A DNA stretch of 43,720 nucleotides from an uncultured Muribaculaceae bacterium. GTDB taxonomy: Bacteria > Bacteroidota > Bacteroidia > Bacteroidales > Muribaculaceae. Where the stretch lies: the NCBI GenBank assembly GCA_910578385.1, contig CAJTQV010000025.1, forward strand, positions 1-43,720, read 5' to 3'. Under the pieces are notes generated by a model that saw only the letters and a list, made by a program, of their open reading frames with translations, ran no database searches and was not told where the DNA came from. Both the position numbers and the translations under genes were made by a program. Shown piece after piece: positions 8,259 to 17,406 of the stretch (positions are counted from its first letter, which is position 1; every line of letters begins with the position of its first letter).

Positions 8259-9750
8259 TGTTAATCTCCCTTATTATGTGGTTTGTGCCGAGAATCGCCT
8301 CTGCGGTGTTGATTGCAGTCAGAGGCACTCCGCAGATGCCGTGCAGGTTGATGTTCTGCCCCGTCAGAAGCAGATTCCTCACCTTGGTATAGACCGGAAG
8401 CTGCGACAGCATCATGTTGGCGCAATCCTTGCGGTTGCCGAAGATGGCACCCTCCTTGGTGTGGTAATAATCGCGGATGGTGAGCGGACTCGCAGCATAG
8501 ACGGCCTTGGCCATCCCTCGGAAGCCGGGGAAAATCCTCTCCAGCTTGTCGAGAGTACGCTCCACCTTATCTTTTTTCCATCGGTTGTAAGCCTCTCCGC
8601 GACGGCCGACGGTTGTATTTTCCCATTCCCTCACCTCTTCGTAGCTCATTATGCAGTGTACCAGCATACGCGAGGCGAACTCACCCTGCTCCGCGTCGGG
8701 GGGAGTCATGTACATGAAACCCATCGGCCAGTCCTCAGGCGCACACCCGGCTTGTGTCCATATCGCGCCGTAACGCTCCATGTAGTAGCAAGTGTGGTCA
8801 ATGTAGGGAATCTTCCCCGGCTTGAGGTCGATAAAGAGGGAGAACGCAGAGTTCGAGACCGGAATCTCGTTCACGCGCCTCACATATCCTTTCAGGAACG
8901 CGCCCTCCGGCACCATACGCACCAGTTCCGTGGGATGTATGGCCGAAATCACATAGTCGGCCGTGAAACAACGTCCGTCAGCAGTCCTTACAGATTTGGC
9001 TACCCTCTCCTCAACATCTATCGATGTCACCTCGCAGCGTGCCAGGACCTGACCTCCATGCTCCTCAATCACACCTTTCAGGGCATCGGCCAACTGCTGG
9101 CTGCCACCCACGAACCGGGAAGCGCCGTTGATGTACAGCACATTTATAAGAGCGTGGATATAAGCCGGCGTGTGGCCCGCCACCCCGCCGTAGAGAGGAT
9201 TGAGGTAGGCCAACACCTCACGCAGTTTATCGTCGCCCACATGCGCGGCAATAAGTTCATCGGCAGCCATCGTGAAGCGTTCCGAATGTACCGGAATCGA
9301 CTCGTCCGACTCGCGCAGATAGAAGAGAGGCACCTCCTCGGTCAGACGGTATATCTCATCTACATACGACCTGATGCCCTCCGCCTCGTGCGGAAAATAA
9401 CGGCACATGCAGTCGGTAAAACTGTCGCGTCCGGAAGCAATCCTGTATATGTCGCCGTTCTCGCCGTAACGTATCTCATCCATGCACGAGGGGTCGATAT
9501 GATGAATGTCGAGCGAGTCCATTATTCCGAGATAGCGGCATATGCGGGTAAGGGTGCCGGTCGGGCCGAATCCGCCCATGACGTGCATTCCGGTCTCGTA
9601 CAGCTTGCCGCCACGGCTGAAGCACTGCAGGCCGCCGCCGATTATCGCGTTCTTTTCGAGCAGGGTGACACGCAGACCGTTCTTAGCCAGCAAAGCCCCG
9701 GTGAACAGCCCTCCGATACCTCCTCCTATTATGATCGCGCTTCTTTCCAT
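8239..9750 (-). CDS. CrtI/retinol-saturase-like FAD oxidoreductase 1
   Basis: Phytoene-desaturase-family flavoprotein. I chose the ATG at 9750 (503 aa) because the protein then begins just before the dinucleotide motif GGGIGG; an in-frame TTG at 9792 would add 14 residues and overlap the upstream gene. FAD-binding signatures occur at both ends: the N-terminal motif with LEKN after the second strand, and the C-terminal LLLTGQNINLHG. The protein is a clear paralogue of its upstream neighbour, sharing GGxLQCF and ETGMH. Relatives act as desaturases, saturases or isomerases on polyene chains, so tailoring of the polyene is the likely role. Reaction direction cannot be told from sequence. Confidence 0.85.
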   Translation of the reverse strand: MERSAIIIGGGIGGLFTGALLAKNGLRVTLLEKNAIIGGGLQCFSRGGKLYETGMHVMGGFGPTGTLTRICRYLGIMDSLDIHHIDPSCMDEIRYGENGDIYRIASGRDSFTDCMCRYFPHEAEGIRSYVDEIYRLTEEVPLFYLRESDESIPVHSERFTMAADELIAAHVGDDKLREVLAYLNPLYGGVAGHTPAYIHALINVLYINGASRFVGGSQQLADALKGVIEEHGGQVLARCEVTSIDVEERVAKSVRTADGRCFTADYVISAIHPTELVRMVPEGAFLKGYVRRVNEIPVSNSAFSLFIDLKPGKIPYIDHTCYYMERYGAIWTQAGCAPEDWPMGFMYMTPPDAEQGEFASRMLVHCIMSYEEVREWENTTVGRRGEAYNRWKKDKVERTLDKLERIFPGFRGMAKAVYAASPLTIRDYYHTKEGAIFGNRKDCANMMLSQLPVYTKVRNLLLTGQNINLHGICGVPLTAINTAEAILGTNHIIREINNAASDN

Positions 9751-9772
9751 TGGCCTGAAACAGTTGGTTGAC

Positions 9773-11266
9773 TCATGAATTTGCCTCGACAATCTGCCGG
9801 TATATCTTTTCAGCTGAGAGCAGTTCGGAGCAGGTCACGATACTTCCGACCAGCACTCCCAACATGCCGTGGGAATTGATGTTCTGCCCCGTGAGCAGCA
9901 GGTTCGGCACCCGTGTCTTGTGTGGTACGCGACATGCCGCTCCGAGTGTGATGTCCTTGGCCACACCATACATCGAGCCATCCTGCGTGCCGGTATAGTC
10001 GAGATAGGTGAGTGGTGTGGCTGTGTAATAGCTGTCTATTCCTCCGCGCAGACCCGGGAACTCACGTTCCACCTCGTCAAGAAGACGTTCCGCCTTCTCG
10101 ACCTTGAACCGTTCGTAGTCCTCGCCACGGTGCCCGATTGAGGTTCCTTGCCATCGGGCCACGTCGGCCATGTTCATGTAGGAGAGGATTACACCGCTCG
10201 AAGCGAAGCGCGGTGCCGGAGAATCGCACATGTGCATGTACAGGTATCCGCGCGGCCAGTCCGTGTCGCTGTATTTCTCGCAGTCCCACGGCGTGTTGCG
10301 GTTGAAACTGTAATAATTTGAATTGAGGTAGGGCACGGCGTTCTCCTTGAATTTAAGATATACGGAGAAGCCCCCGACGGTGTTGCGGATGCCGGAGATG
10401 CGCCTGCGGAATGCGGGGCGTATGAGCCGGGTGTCGAGCAGTTCCATGACCCGCGCCGGGTGTATGTCGGCTATCACTATGTCGGCCTCGATGAATTCCT
10501 CACCGTTCACCTCCACGCCGGTTGCTTTCGAGTCATCGCACAATATCCTTGTGACACGGCTTCGGGTGCGCACCGAACCGCCCGACGACTCAATTGCGCC
10601 GATGAGCGAGCGGGCGATGCTGTCGCTCCCCCCTGCAACGCGGAAAGCGCTCCGGTTGTAGAAGTCCATGATGAAAGCGTGCTGCGAGAATGGGGTGCGG
10701 TCCTTCTCGGCCGCATAGAGGGGCAGGTTTCCGACCAGCACTTTTTTCAGCAGCTCGTCGTGGAAAAGTTCGTCGAGCACCGCATTGATGCTGACAGTCT
10801 GGTAATGAGTGCTGACCGCGATGTCGCTCTCTGCATAACGGAGAGAATGGAGCGAAGAAGCCTGTGAGATTTTCTCGACGGTGTCGTAATAACGGGTCAG
10901 GTTCTCCCGCTCAGAGGGGAAATATCCGGCCATTGTTTCGATGAAAGGCTCACGGTCGTTGGCGAAACGGAATGTGTCGCCGTTGATCGAGACGATGTCG
11001 TAGGCCATCGGGTCGAGGCGGCTGAGAAGTATGTCGTCAAGGCGCAGATAGCGCATCAGTTTGTCGAGAGTCTGCCCCGGTGCCGCGCTGCCGATGAAGT
11101 GCATTCCCGTCTCGAATTTCGCTCCCTTGCGTGTGAAACATTGCAGACACCCTCCCGGCTGGTAATGCTGTTCGAGCACCGTCACATCATAACCGTTCCG
11201 GGCCAGCATCACCCCGCATGAAAGTCCGCCGAGACCGCTCCCTATTATCACACACTTCCTGCTCAT
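9773..11266 (-). CDS. CrtI/retinol-saturase-like FAD oxidoreductase 2
   Basis: Second phytoene-desaturase-family flavoprotein, 497 aa. The motif IIGSGLGG is at 7-14 with LEQH after the second strand, and the C-terminal FAD motif reads LLLTGQNINSHG. It shares GGCLQCFTRKG and the ETGMH segment with its neighbour. Its start overlaps the stop of the GT2-acyltransferase as ATGA. Two adjacent paralogues may act as a pair on the polyene or on successive products. Substrate and direction are unknown. Confidence 0.86.
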   Translation of the reverse strand: MSRKCVIIGSGLGGLSCGVMLARNGYDVTVLEQHYQPGGCLQCFTRKGAKFETGMHFIGSAAPGQTLDKLMRYLRLDDILLSRLDPMAYDIVSINGDTFRFANDREPFIETMAGYFPSERENLTRYYDTVEKISQASSLHSLRYAESDIAVSTHYQTVSINAVLDELFHDELLKKVLVGNLPLYAAEKDRTPFSQHAFIMDFYNRSAFRVAGGSDSIARSLIGAIESSGGSVRTRSRVTRILCDDSKATGVEVNGEEFIEADIVIADIHPARVMELLDTRLIRPAFRRRISGIRNTVGGFSVYLKFKENAVPYLNSNYYSFNRNTPWDCEKYSDTDWPRGYLYMHMCDSPAPRFASSGVILSYMNMADVARWQGTSIGHRGEDYERFKVEKAERLLDEVEREFPGLRGGIDSYYTATPLTYLDYTGTQDGSMYGVAKDITLGAACRVPHKTRVPNLLLTGQNINSHGMLGVLVGSIVTCSELLSAEKIYRQIVEANS

Positions 11267-13236
11267 GATTTCAGTTTCAGTTTTATGAGATTGTGCTCCA
11301 GCACTTCCTCTTCAGAGTCAAGATGAATAGTGAGGTCAAAGTCTTCGTCTGTCCCGAAGTCCTCCTCCCATATTGGATGGATGAAATGAAGGTTCGCCGG
11401 CATTCCTCCCGTCAGGTAGGAGGCGAGGTGATCATCCCAGTAGCGTTCGTAAGCATATATCTCCGTCTCCTTGTTGACGAGGGCATAGAGCATCGCGAAA
11501 GTTCCGAGGCCGCTGTTTATTATGCGGACGCGGCGGTATTTCTTTCCGTCAGCAATGAGAGGGCGCATTTTTCTCAGCTCACGCAGGGTTCTTTTTGCAC
11601 GTGACACTGTCTGCCAGCCTCGCCAGGCATACTTGTAGCGCACGAAGCTTTCGAAATAATCGGCATCCTCTACCTCGGTGACGATGCGGGCATATTCCTC
11701 GCGGATCATCCGGCGGTAATGCGACGCCTCCTCGCGCAGGGTCATTGTGTTTGACGGGTCATAAGGCACACGCGGCAGTATGCGGAGGGTCAACACGCCA
11801 CGGCGGAACATGAAATCCTCCTTGGGGAGATAATGTCCGGCACCATGCAGCGTCATCGGCACTATGTCCATGCCTAACTCACGGGCAAGCAGGAAAGCAC
11901 CCTGATGGAAACGTAGAATCGAGCAATCGGCCGACCGGGTTCCTTCGGGGAAGACAACAATCGAGTAGCCACGGTCGCGCAAGTCGCGGAGCTGCGGCAT
12001 GATTGCGTCTATTCCCGCCGAAACCGGCAGATACTCTGCATTATGGATAAGAGTGCCGTATGTCTTGTTGTTCCAGACCCAGTCGTTGGTGAGGAATATT
12101 AGTTTGGGGTGTACCGAAATCAGTATCGGCAGGTCGAGATGCGATTGGTGGTTGCAGATTATAAGAGCGGGTCGCTCGAAAGATTCGCCCGTGGGATTGT
12201 CGATGCGGGTCGTCGCTCCCGGGAATCGTTTTGTGAATCTGCGGCATGACCAGCAGAGCAACCGGTGGAGTTTCAGCTTGCGCTCCTCTGTGGCCGGGAA
12301 TATCTTGAAATATAGACTCGACAGGGGTGAAAGCACCGCCGCCGACCAGAAAGTGAAATATGATATACCATAGATGGAACGGGTTATGCGTCCGAGGGTA
12401 GAGGCTGCCTCCTTACGTATATCCTTCTTGAGGGTGAAGCGGCGGAACTCACGGTTGAAAATACGCTTGTCGGCCACGGCGTGAATGATGCGCGAAGGCA
12501 CTCCATAAAGAATTGCGCCGCCGCAGAGCAGGGTGTTGAGTATGCTGATGCGCGTGAAGTCAGGCACTGGGCGGAAGTGCGACACACGTTCCGACTGTGG
12601 CGGGTAATACACGCGGATAGGAATCTGTTCAATCGGCACACCGCCCCATGCGGAGAAGACTAACAGTTCCAGCTCAGCCTCATAACGGCTTGTGAGCAGA
12701 CCGAGACCATGCAGCCTGTCGAGAGGATAGGCGCGGTATCCGGTCTGGGTGTCATCCAGCCGCCGCCCGGTCTGTACATGAAACCAGAAGTTGGAGAACT
12801 TGTTGGCGAAAGAGCTTTTTCCGTTGATGTCAACATCGGTCAGGTCGCGTTTGCCGACAACCAGTGCTCCCGGGTATTCGGCAATGGCACGCACGAATCC
12901 CGGCAGGTCCTCCGGGTAGTGCTGGCCATCGGAGTCGATTGTCACGGCGTAACGGTATCCGAGGCTGCGCGCCGTGCGGAAGCCGGTACGCAGAGCGTGT
13001 CCCTTGCCACGGTTTCGGGTGTGGGTCACGACCGTAATCCGGTCCTTGAATCGGTCGAGCAGGTCGGCGGTGCTGTCGGTGCTTCCGTCATTGACAACAA
13101 TGATGTCAGAGGCCAGCGAGAGCAGACGTTCGAGCACATCGCGCAGGGTGCCGTCATTATTATATGTCGGCACCACCACGCAGATTCCGAGCCTGCGCAT
13201 TGTCGGTCGTATGTCGTTTGTCGGCTTTCCGCTCAT
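11263..13236 (-). CDS. Fused GT2 glycosyltransferase / lysophospholipid acyltransferase
   Basis: Bifunctional protein of 657 aa. Residues 15-230 are a GT2 domain like dolichol-phosphate mannosyl transferases, with VVPTYNN, VNDGSTD and the metal motif DSDG (101-104). A hydrophobic linker follows near 290-330. Residues 355-520 are a PlsC-type acyltransferase with NHQSHLD (H363, D368) and FPEGTRS (429-435). The final 125 residues form an extra tail resembling that of the MMPL exporter. GT2 and acyltransferase genes are usual in aryl-polyene clusters, where they probably attach a sugar and an acyl chain to anchor the pigment. The ATGA overlap with the next gene shows coupling. Sugar and acceptor are unknown. 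Confidence 0.88.
   Translation of the reverse strand: MSGKPTNDIRPTMRRLGICVVVPTYNNDGTLRDVLERLLSLASDIIVVNDGSTDSTADLLDRFKDRITVVTHTRNRGKGHALRTGFRTARSLGYRYAVTIDSDGQHYPEDLPGFVRAIAEYPGALVVGKRDLTDVDINGKSSFANKFSNFWFHVQTGRRLDDTQTGYRAYPLDRLHGLGLLTSRYEAELELLVFSAWGGVPIEQIPIRVYYPPQSERVSHFRPVPDFTRISILNTLLCGGAILYGVPSRIIHAVADKRIFNREFRRFTLKKDIRKEAASTLGRITRSIYGISYFTFWSAAVLSPLSSLYFKIFPATEERKLKLHRLLCWSCRRFTKRFPGATTRIDNPTGESFERPALIICNHQSHLDLPILISVHPKLIFLTNDWVWNNKTYGTLIHNAEYLPVSAGIDAIMPQLRDLRDRGYSIVVFPEGTRSADCSILRFHQGAFLLARELGMDIVPMTLHGAGHYLPKEDFMFRRGVLTLRILPRVPYDPSNTMTLREEASHYRRMIREEYARIVTEVEDADYFESFVRYKYAWRGWQTVSRAKRTLRELRKMRPLIADGKKYRRVRIINSGLGTFAMLYALVNKETEIYAYERYWDDHLASYLTGGMPANLHFIHPIWEEDFGTDEDFDLTIHLDSEEEVLEHNLIKLKLKS
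11266..11640 (-). other. C-terminal tail domain of the GT2-acyltransferase
   Basis: Starts at RYKYAWRGW (residue 533), with AKRTLRELRK, then RVRIINSGLGTFAMLYAL, IYAYERYWDDHLAS and NLHFIHP. The motif order parallels the MMPL tail at 3168-3458. The Gly-x-Gly turn and the acidic residue after the second strand recall a class I methyltransferase, but the SAM-binding signature is degenerate. Confidence 0.6.
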
Positions 13237-13284
13237 TTTCCAAGACTCATTTTTGAAGGCTCATTGCCAATAGTTAGAGAAGAC

Positions 13285-13656
13285 TTATTTTATACGGAAG
13301 GAGAGTGAGAGTTTTGAATAGACAGTACTGTCATCGGCCACCGCGACAGTCGCCGCTACCGTTCCGGCCGCATCGTCGCGGTTTATGCGGCTGAAGCTCA
13401 GAGTCACGCCGGGAGTGTTGTCAGGGTTGATGACCGTAAGGAACTTTGCGTTTGATATTCCCGCAAGTTCAAGGCCGCAGTCGAGCAGCTTGCCGAGCAG
13501 TTCCCCGGCCATCTGGACAATGCAGACACCGGGGGTGACAGGTTGCTCCGGAAAATGGGCCTTGTAGATTATGGAGTCGCGCAGAAGAGAGACCCGGCAC
13601 GTCATCGCTTCCGTATCGGTGCGCTCTATCTTGTACAGGTTATTGTTCAGAATCAT
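13285..13656 (-). CDS. Hotdog 3-hydroxyacyl-ACP dehydratase, ApeI/FabZ-like
   Basis: Small hotdog protein of 123 aa. The FabZ-like active-site segment AHFPEQPVTPGVC carries His34. The central helix (IVQMAGELLGKLL) has Glu where FabZ enzymes place the second catalytic residue. The length suits a single hotdog domain. It would remove water from the 3-hydroxyacyl-ACP formed in each polyene extension cycle. It overlaps the upstream secreted-protein gene by 17 bp. A second dehydratase, of a different hotdog type, lies at 19961. Confidence 0.82.
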   Translation of the reverse strand: MILNNNLYKIERTDTEAMTCRVSLLRDSIIYKAHFPEQPVTPGVCIVQMAGELLGKLLDCGLELAGISNAKFLTVINPDNTPGVTLSFSRINRDDAAGTVAATVAVADDSTVYSKLSLSFRIK

Positions 13657-14125
13657 TATCTTCTTCGTCGTCAGGATTCGGAGTTGGTTGGGGGAGAGGA
13701 GAGAAAGTGTATTTTATTTCACGTCGCAGATTCGTGATGCTCACAGTGTCGCCGTCGCGGTTCAGATCGTAGGCTTTCCTGTTGACCTTTCCCGGCGAGG
13801 ATCCGTAAAGGATGTGCATGCAGTAGGAGAGATCCGGTTTCAGCACACGCTTTATGTACCATTTGTTGAGGAAGCCGACCACGTTGACCAGCTCGACCTT
13901 TCCGTTGGCGCGGTCGCAGATGAAATCGAGAGCCGAGACACCGAACTCGTTGACCATGCTACCGCGTATCTCGGAGTCATCGGCCGCCGTGATGAGAATG
14001 CCGGAAATGTATCCCTTTCCCATCTCGATGGCGAATGACTGCCGGCCGGCCGGGGTTCCGGTCTGTGCCGACAGCGATGCCACGCAGAGCAGCAGACTAC
14101 TTAGGAATAGCGAAAAGATTCTCAT
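13640..14125 (-). CDS. Secreted protein of the polyene cluster, function unknown
   Basis: Protein of 161 aa that I do not recognise. It has a signal peptide (MRIFSLFLSSLLLCVASLSAQ), then a compact domain with alternating strands (YISGILIT, KVELVNVVGFLNKWYIKRVL), and a Pro/Asp/Glu-rich tail ending in DDEEDNDSEQ. No lipobox cysteine is evident. It overlaps the lolA-like gene upstream by 29 bp and the dehydratase downstream by 17 bp, so it is translated with export genes. A periplasmic role beside the LolA-like carrier is a guess from position. Confidence 0.72.
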   Translation of the reverse strand: MRIFSLFLSSLLLCVASLSAQTGTPAGRQSFAIEMGKGYISGILITAADDSEIRGSMVNEFGVSALDFICDRANGKVELVNVVGFLNKWYIKRVLKPDLSYCMHILYGSSPGKVNRKAYDLNRDGDTVSITNLRREIKYTFSPLPQPTPNPDDEEDNDSEQ

Positions 14126-14741
14126 TGATGGCGGTGTTGGTCTTTACATTCTTGAGTTTTATGTCGGTGCGGTCGCGGTTGTTCTCATGGATATTTATTT
14201 CAGTCACCATGAGGGTCTTCTTGTCGAACGAGAGGACAATCCTGGCAAACATCTTTTTCATATCCTTCTTGCGCGGAACGAGTGTGACCTGCCAGAGCGT
14301 GCCGCCGTCGGCGACATCGGTCGTGAAGTCGGCCGGACTTGCCAGAGCCTGCCCGGTCACGGTGTTCATCATTATGCGGGCAATCTCCTTGAAGATCTTG
14401 TTTGAGTTGGTGTCGATTACATCCTTGCGTGAGCTTCCGGCCACATAAACCTTAGCCCCGTTGAGAATGAACGTGTACTTGTAGGGGGTGGTGTATTCCC
14501 AGCGCAGCTTGTTTGGCTGCTTATAGTCCATCTTACCCTGCGAGACCATCTTGTCGCTCAGCATGGAGAGATACTTTGTCTGGGTGAAAGTGCAGCTCAT
14601 GGTTTTGAGCGAGCTGGTCTTCGCGCTGATTTTGGTGATGACATCCTTTTTCTGCTGCGCAGTGAGAGTGGCCGCATCCATTACAGCCGAACAGGTCAGC
14701 GCGAGAATCAATATCGTAAGGGTCTTTCTGATTATCTGCAT
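14097..14741 (-). CDS. LolA-like outer-membrane lipoprotein carrier
   Basis: Periplasmic LolA-fold protein of 214 aa. A signal peptide ends near residue 23. The LolA signature follows: TMSCTFTQTKYL, then GKMDYKQPNKLRWEYTTPYKYTFILNG, then WQVTLVPRKKDMKKMF. LolA-like proteins are standard members of aryl-polyene clusters and probably carry the hydrophobic product across the periplasm, with the MMPL protein as inner-membrane exporter. Its 3' end overlaps the secreted-protein gene by 29 bp. Confidence 0.85.
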   Translation of the reverse strand: MQIIRKTLTILILALTCSAVMDAATLTAQQKKDVITKISAKTSSLKTMSCTFTQTKYLSMLSDKMVSQGKMDYKQPNKLRWEYTTPYKYTFILNGAKVYVAGSSRKDVIDTNSNKIFKEIARIMMNTVTGQALASPADFTTDVADGGTLWQVTLVPRKKDMKKMFARIVLSFDKKTLMVTEINIHENNRDRTDIKLKNVKTNTAINENLFAIPK

Positions 14742-14775
14742 TGCAAGAAGTTGTTTCAGGGTTCGTTTTATCCGG

Positions 14776-15129
14776 TCACCGGGCCACGAATATGCACCCG
14801 GTCATTATCAGCGCCACTCCGAGCCATCGGTTCCAGGGCACATTCTCATGCAGGAACACTATGGCGAAGACGAGGGCTATGACATAGCTCAGGCTTGCCA
14901 GCGGATAGGCCATGTTGAGCGGGAAGTGCTTGAGGATATACATCCAGAGCAGCGATGCCCCGCCGAACATTATGCCGCACACAAGGAACCACCAGTTTGT
15001 GAGCAGGTCGGCCCAGAACGCCCGGGTCCATGAGAACGCCGGCATACGGTCGAGCGCGAGCTTGAGAGTGAGCTGGCCGAACGACAGCATCACGCTCTGT
15101 ATCGCCGAAAGAATAATCAGCTGCCACAT
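14776..15129 (-). CDS. Small DMT/EamA-type membrane transporter
   Basis: Four-helix integral membrane protein of 117 aa, like the half-size EamA/ArnE-type members of the drug/metabolite superfamily. Helices lie at about 2-22, 38-58, 65-88 and 93-115, with the end motif WLGVALIMTGCIFVAR. An in-frame ATG at 15162 would add 11 polar residues and deepen the overlap with the upstream gene; I prefer MWQLII at 15129, overlapping by 13 bp. ArnE/F relatives flip lipid-linked sugars, so moving a polyene-lipid intermediate is plausible, probably as a dimer. The substrate is not known. Confidence 0.78.
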   Translation of the reverse strand: MWQLIILSAIQSVMLSFGQLTLKLALDRMPAFSWTRAFWADLLTNWWFLVCGIMFGGASLLWMYILKHFPLNMAYPLASLSYVIALVFAIVFLHENVPWNRWLGVALIMTGCIFVAR

Positions 15130-16079
15130 GGTGTCACGGCTTTTAGACGGACAACCGACCATGCCGAGCCGTCCGAGTGGTTTATGATTGTGACGCGTGC
15201 GGCCTCACCTTTTCCGAGCATTGTGGCTCCCATGACGAAGGCTGCGGCGGGGGAGGAGAAATTCTCGCCGAAAAGATGCTTGTAGCCCATTGTGCGCGGC
15301 GCGAAGTCCAGCTTGCCGAGGAGTTCATCGTAGAGAGCGTCATTGAGCCGGTTTCCGTTTGTGCCGAGAATCAGCAGGTCATCCTCATCCTTGCTGAGCA
15401 AAGCGGCGACCTCACCGATGTCGGGACGGTTGAGAATCCTGACATCCGTAATCTCACAACGGTTGTCGGCACTCTCCGAGCAGGTGAGCATCGATGACAC
15501 GGAGGTCTCCGAGATCATGCTGTAATCCGGATGGGTGCGATCCATGACGAGAGCCAGAAATGGTGTCACCTCGTCGTGACTCCCCACAAGAGCGTTGCGG
15601 AGCATACCGCCGCGGATCTGTATCCATGCGTCGAGAAGAGCGCTCTCGAACGAGATACCCTTGTGCGAGTAGGTGTTGTTATAACCGTGGCATTTCAGGA
15701 TTATGGCAATCAGCGAACTGATTGTGTTGTGGGTGGACTGCATGAAGAGAGTCGGTTTCAGACAGCTCTCGCCAAATTTGCTGAGGTCAATCAGAAACTT
15801 CTCGGAGTTCTCGATACAGCCCATTCCCGTTCCGGTTATTATCGCGTCGGGATGCTCTATGCCCGAAGTGTTGAGCGCGGTGAGCGACGTGGCCACCGCC
15901 CGCTTCAGGATGCGGCTCATGCGCCGTGCCTCGGAGGGGAGGATAAGTCCCCGCGTGTCAGGCTCGGCGGCACGGACATAACCCGTGTCGAACGACCGGG
16001 GTTCCTCAGCCCAGGCCTCCGTCAACGGATCCTGGCAGGATACCATGGCGAGTGATCTTACAAAACAGCGTCTGCTCAT
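15117..16079 (-). CDS. Chain-length-factor-like ketosynthase homologue (no Cys)
   Basis: Beta-ketoacyl synthase N-terminal-type protein of 320 aa, shorter than a full ketosynthase. Thiolase-fold landmarks are visible: ARRMSRILKRAVATS, DAIITGTGMGCIENS and FMQSTHNTISS. The region where the nucleophilic Cys belongs reads TYSHKGISFESAL (136-148), with Gly or Lys in place of Cys. The family's catalytic His motifs are not evident. Such subunits pair with an active ketosynthase and set chain length, as in type II polyketide and aryl-polyene systems. The likely partner is the ketosynthase 15 bp upstream. Confidence 0.82.
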   Translation of the reverse strand: MSRRCFVRSLAMVSCQDPLTEAWAEEPRSFDTGYVRAAEPDTRGLILPSEARRMSRILKRAVATSLTALNTSGIEHPDAIITGTGMGCIENSEKFLIDLSKFGESCLKPTLFMQSTHNTISSLIAIILKCHGYNNTYSHKGISFESALLDAWIQIRGGMLRNALVGSHDEVTPFLALVMDRTHPDYSMISETSVSSMLTCSESADNRCEITDVRILNRPDIGEVAALLSKDEDDLLILGTNGNRLNDALYDELLGKLDFAPRTMGYKHLFGENFSSPAAAFVMGATMLGKGEAARVTIINHSDGSAWSVVRLKAVTPCGS

Positions 16080-16094
16080 CTTCTTGTCCTGAAA

Positions 16095-17339
16095 TTAAGA
16101 GTCCGTCTCATTAAAATTTGCCGCATCACTCCCTGCTGTTTTATTTACTGCAGAGAATATAAGCGAGGAGTCATTGCCGCCGAATCCGAAGGAATTGTTG
16201 ATTATGTGCTTTATATTGCACTTTGTGCCGGATTGGTGAACCGGTACCGCTCCCTGTTGGATAGGTGTCTTCCAACCCCGGTTTACGGGCAGGAAGCCGT
16301 GGCTCATGGCCAAAAGGGATATTACCGATTCGATAGCTCCCGATGCGCTGGTGGTATGTCCAGTCAAAGACTTGGTGGAGGAGAAGGGTGGAAGTCCGTG
16401 TGTCCAGATACGTTCCATCGCAGCGAGTTCCGTCTCGTCATTGTTGGGCGTTCCGGTGCCGTGGGCATTGACGTAGCTGATGTCGGCGGGAGTGAGGCGG
16501 GCCATGTCCATTGCCTCGCGCATGGCGCGGTAGGCTCCCTCGCCGTTTTCAGACGAGGCAGTCTGATGGAATGCGTCGCAGGTGTTGGCATAACCGCTCA
16601 ATTCTGCAAGCGGTGTCATACCCCGCCGCTTCATGCTCTCCTCGCTTTCAAGCACGATATAGGCTGCACCCTCGCCGAGATTTATTCCGGCGCGGTCACG
16701 GTCGAACGGACGGCAACGCTCACGGTCAAGAATCATGAGCGTGTTGAAGCCGTTGAGATGGAAACGTGTGAGCGCTTCCGAGCCACCGGCAACAACAATG
16801 TCGGTCACACCCGCCTTTATGAGATTGGCGCCGAGAATTATGGCATTGGCAGCCGAGGAACAGGCCGTCGAGGAGGTTGTCACCATACGGAAACGACCCA
16901 ACCGGTCGGCTATCAGTTCAGTGGAGCAACCGCAGTCGTTGAAACGGAGTTCCGTGCTGTCCTCGCTCTCGCTGTTCGAGTCGAAAGCTGACTTGAAGAA
17001 CTGCTCAGTGCGGTCCATTCCACCTACGGTCGTGCCGCTTATGAAAGCCGCCTCGCGGATGTCGGAGCGGGAGAGACGTGCGGAAACGATAGCCTCGCGT
17101 CCGGCCATGATTCCGAGCAGCACGGTGCGCAAACCTGATTCCGGGTAACCCACACCGAGCGTCGAGGCCATTTCCGCGTTTGAAAGAGGCACCTCGCCGA
17201 CGGGAAACTCGACATGTTCCGTGGCAAGATGACGCACGCGACCGATGCCCGGCCTTTCATTCAGAAGAGAGTCGAGCGTGGCCTCGCACCCGGCACCCAA
17301 CGCCGACACGATTCCTGATCCGGTCACATAAACTTTCAT
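16095..17339 (-). CDS. Beta-ketoacyl-ACP synthase (FabF-like), complete triad
   Basis: Ketosynthase of 414 aa that would condense acyl-ACP with malonyl-ACP. The triad is complete: Cys160 in SSTACSS, His293 in VNAHGTGTP, His328 in LTGHT, with Lys323. The length is normal for FabF. It stands directly upstream of the Cys-less chain-length-factor-like gene, the usual arrangement for a heterodimeric elongating pair. It is one of three complete ketosynthases in the cluster; the step each performs is unknown. Confidence 0.9.
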   Translation of the reverse strand: MKVYVTGSGIVSALGAGCEATLDSLLNERPGIGRVRHLATEHVEFPVGEVPLSNAEMASTLGVGYPESGLRTVLLGIMAGREAIVSARLSRSDIREAAFISGTTVGGMDRTEQFFKSAFDSNSESEDSTELRFNDCGCSTELIADRLGRFRMVTTSSTACSSAANAIILGANLIKAGVTDIVVAGGSEALTRFHLNGFNTLMILDRERCRPFDRDRAGINLGEGAAYIVLESEESMKRRGMTPLAELSGYANTCDAFHQTASSENGEGAYRAMREAMDMARLTPADISYVNAHGTGTPNNDETELAAMERIWTHGLPPFSSTKSLTGHTTSASGAIESVISLLAMSHGFLPVNRGWKTPIQQGAVPVHQSGTKCNIKHIINNSFGFGGNDSSLIFSAVNKTAGSDAANFNETDS

Positions 17340-17406
17340 TTCCTTTCCCTTTTACGGATGACTGTTTTATGGATTACTGTTCCTTTTCTACCGATTCCGG
17401 CGTGCT

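Noticed and set aside
8278..9771. Long 497-codon plus-strand frame opposite the CrtI-like gene
   Set aside because: The minus-strand gene has clear FAD motifs and operon overlaps; the antisense frame shows no recognisable domain.
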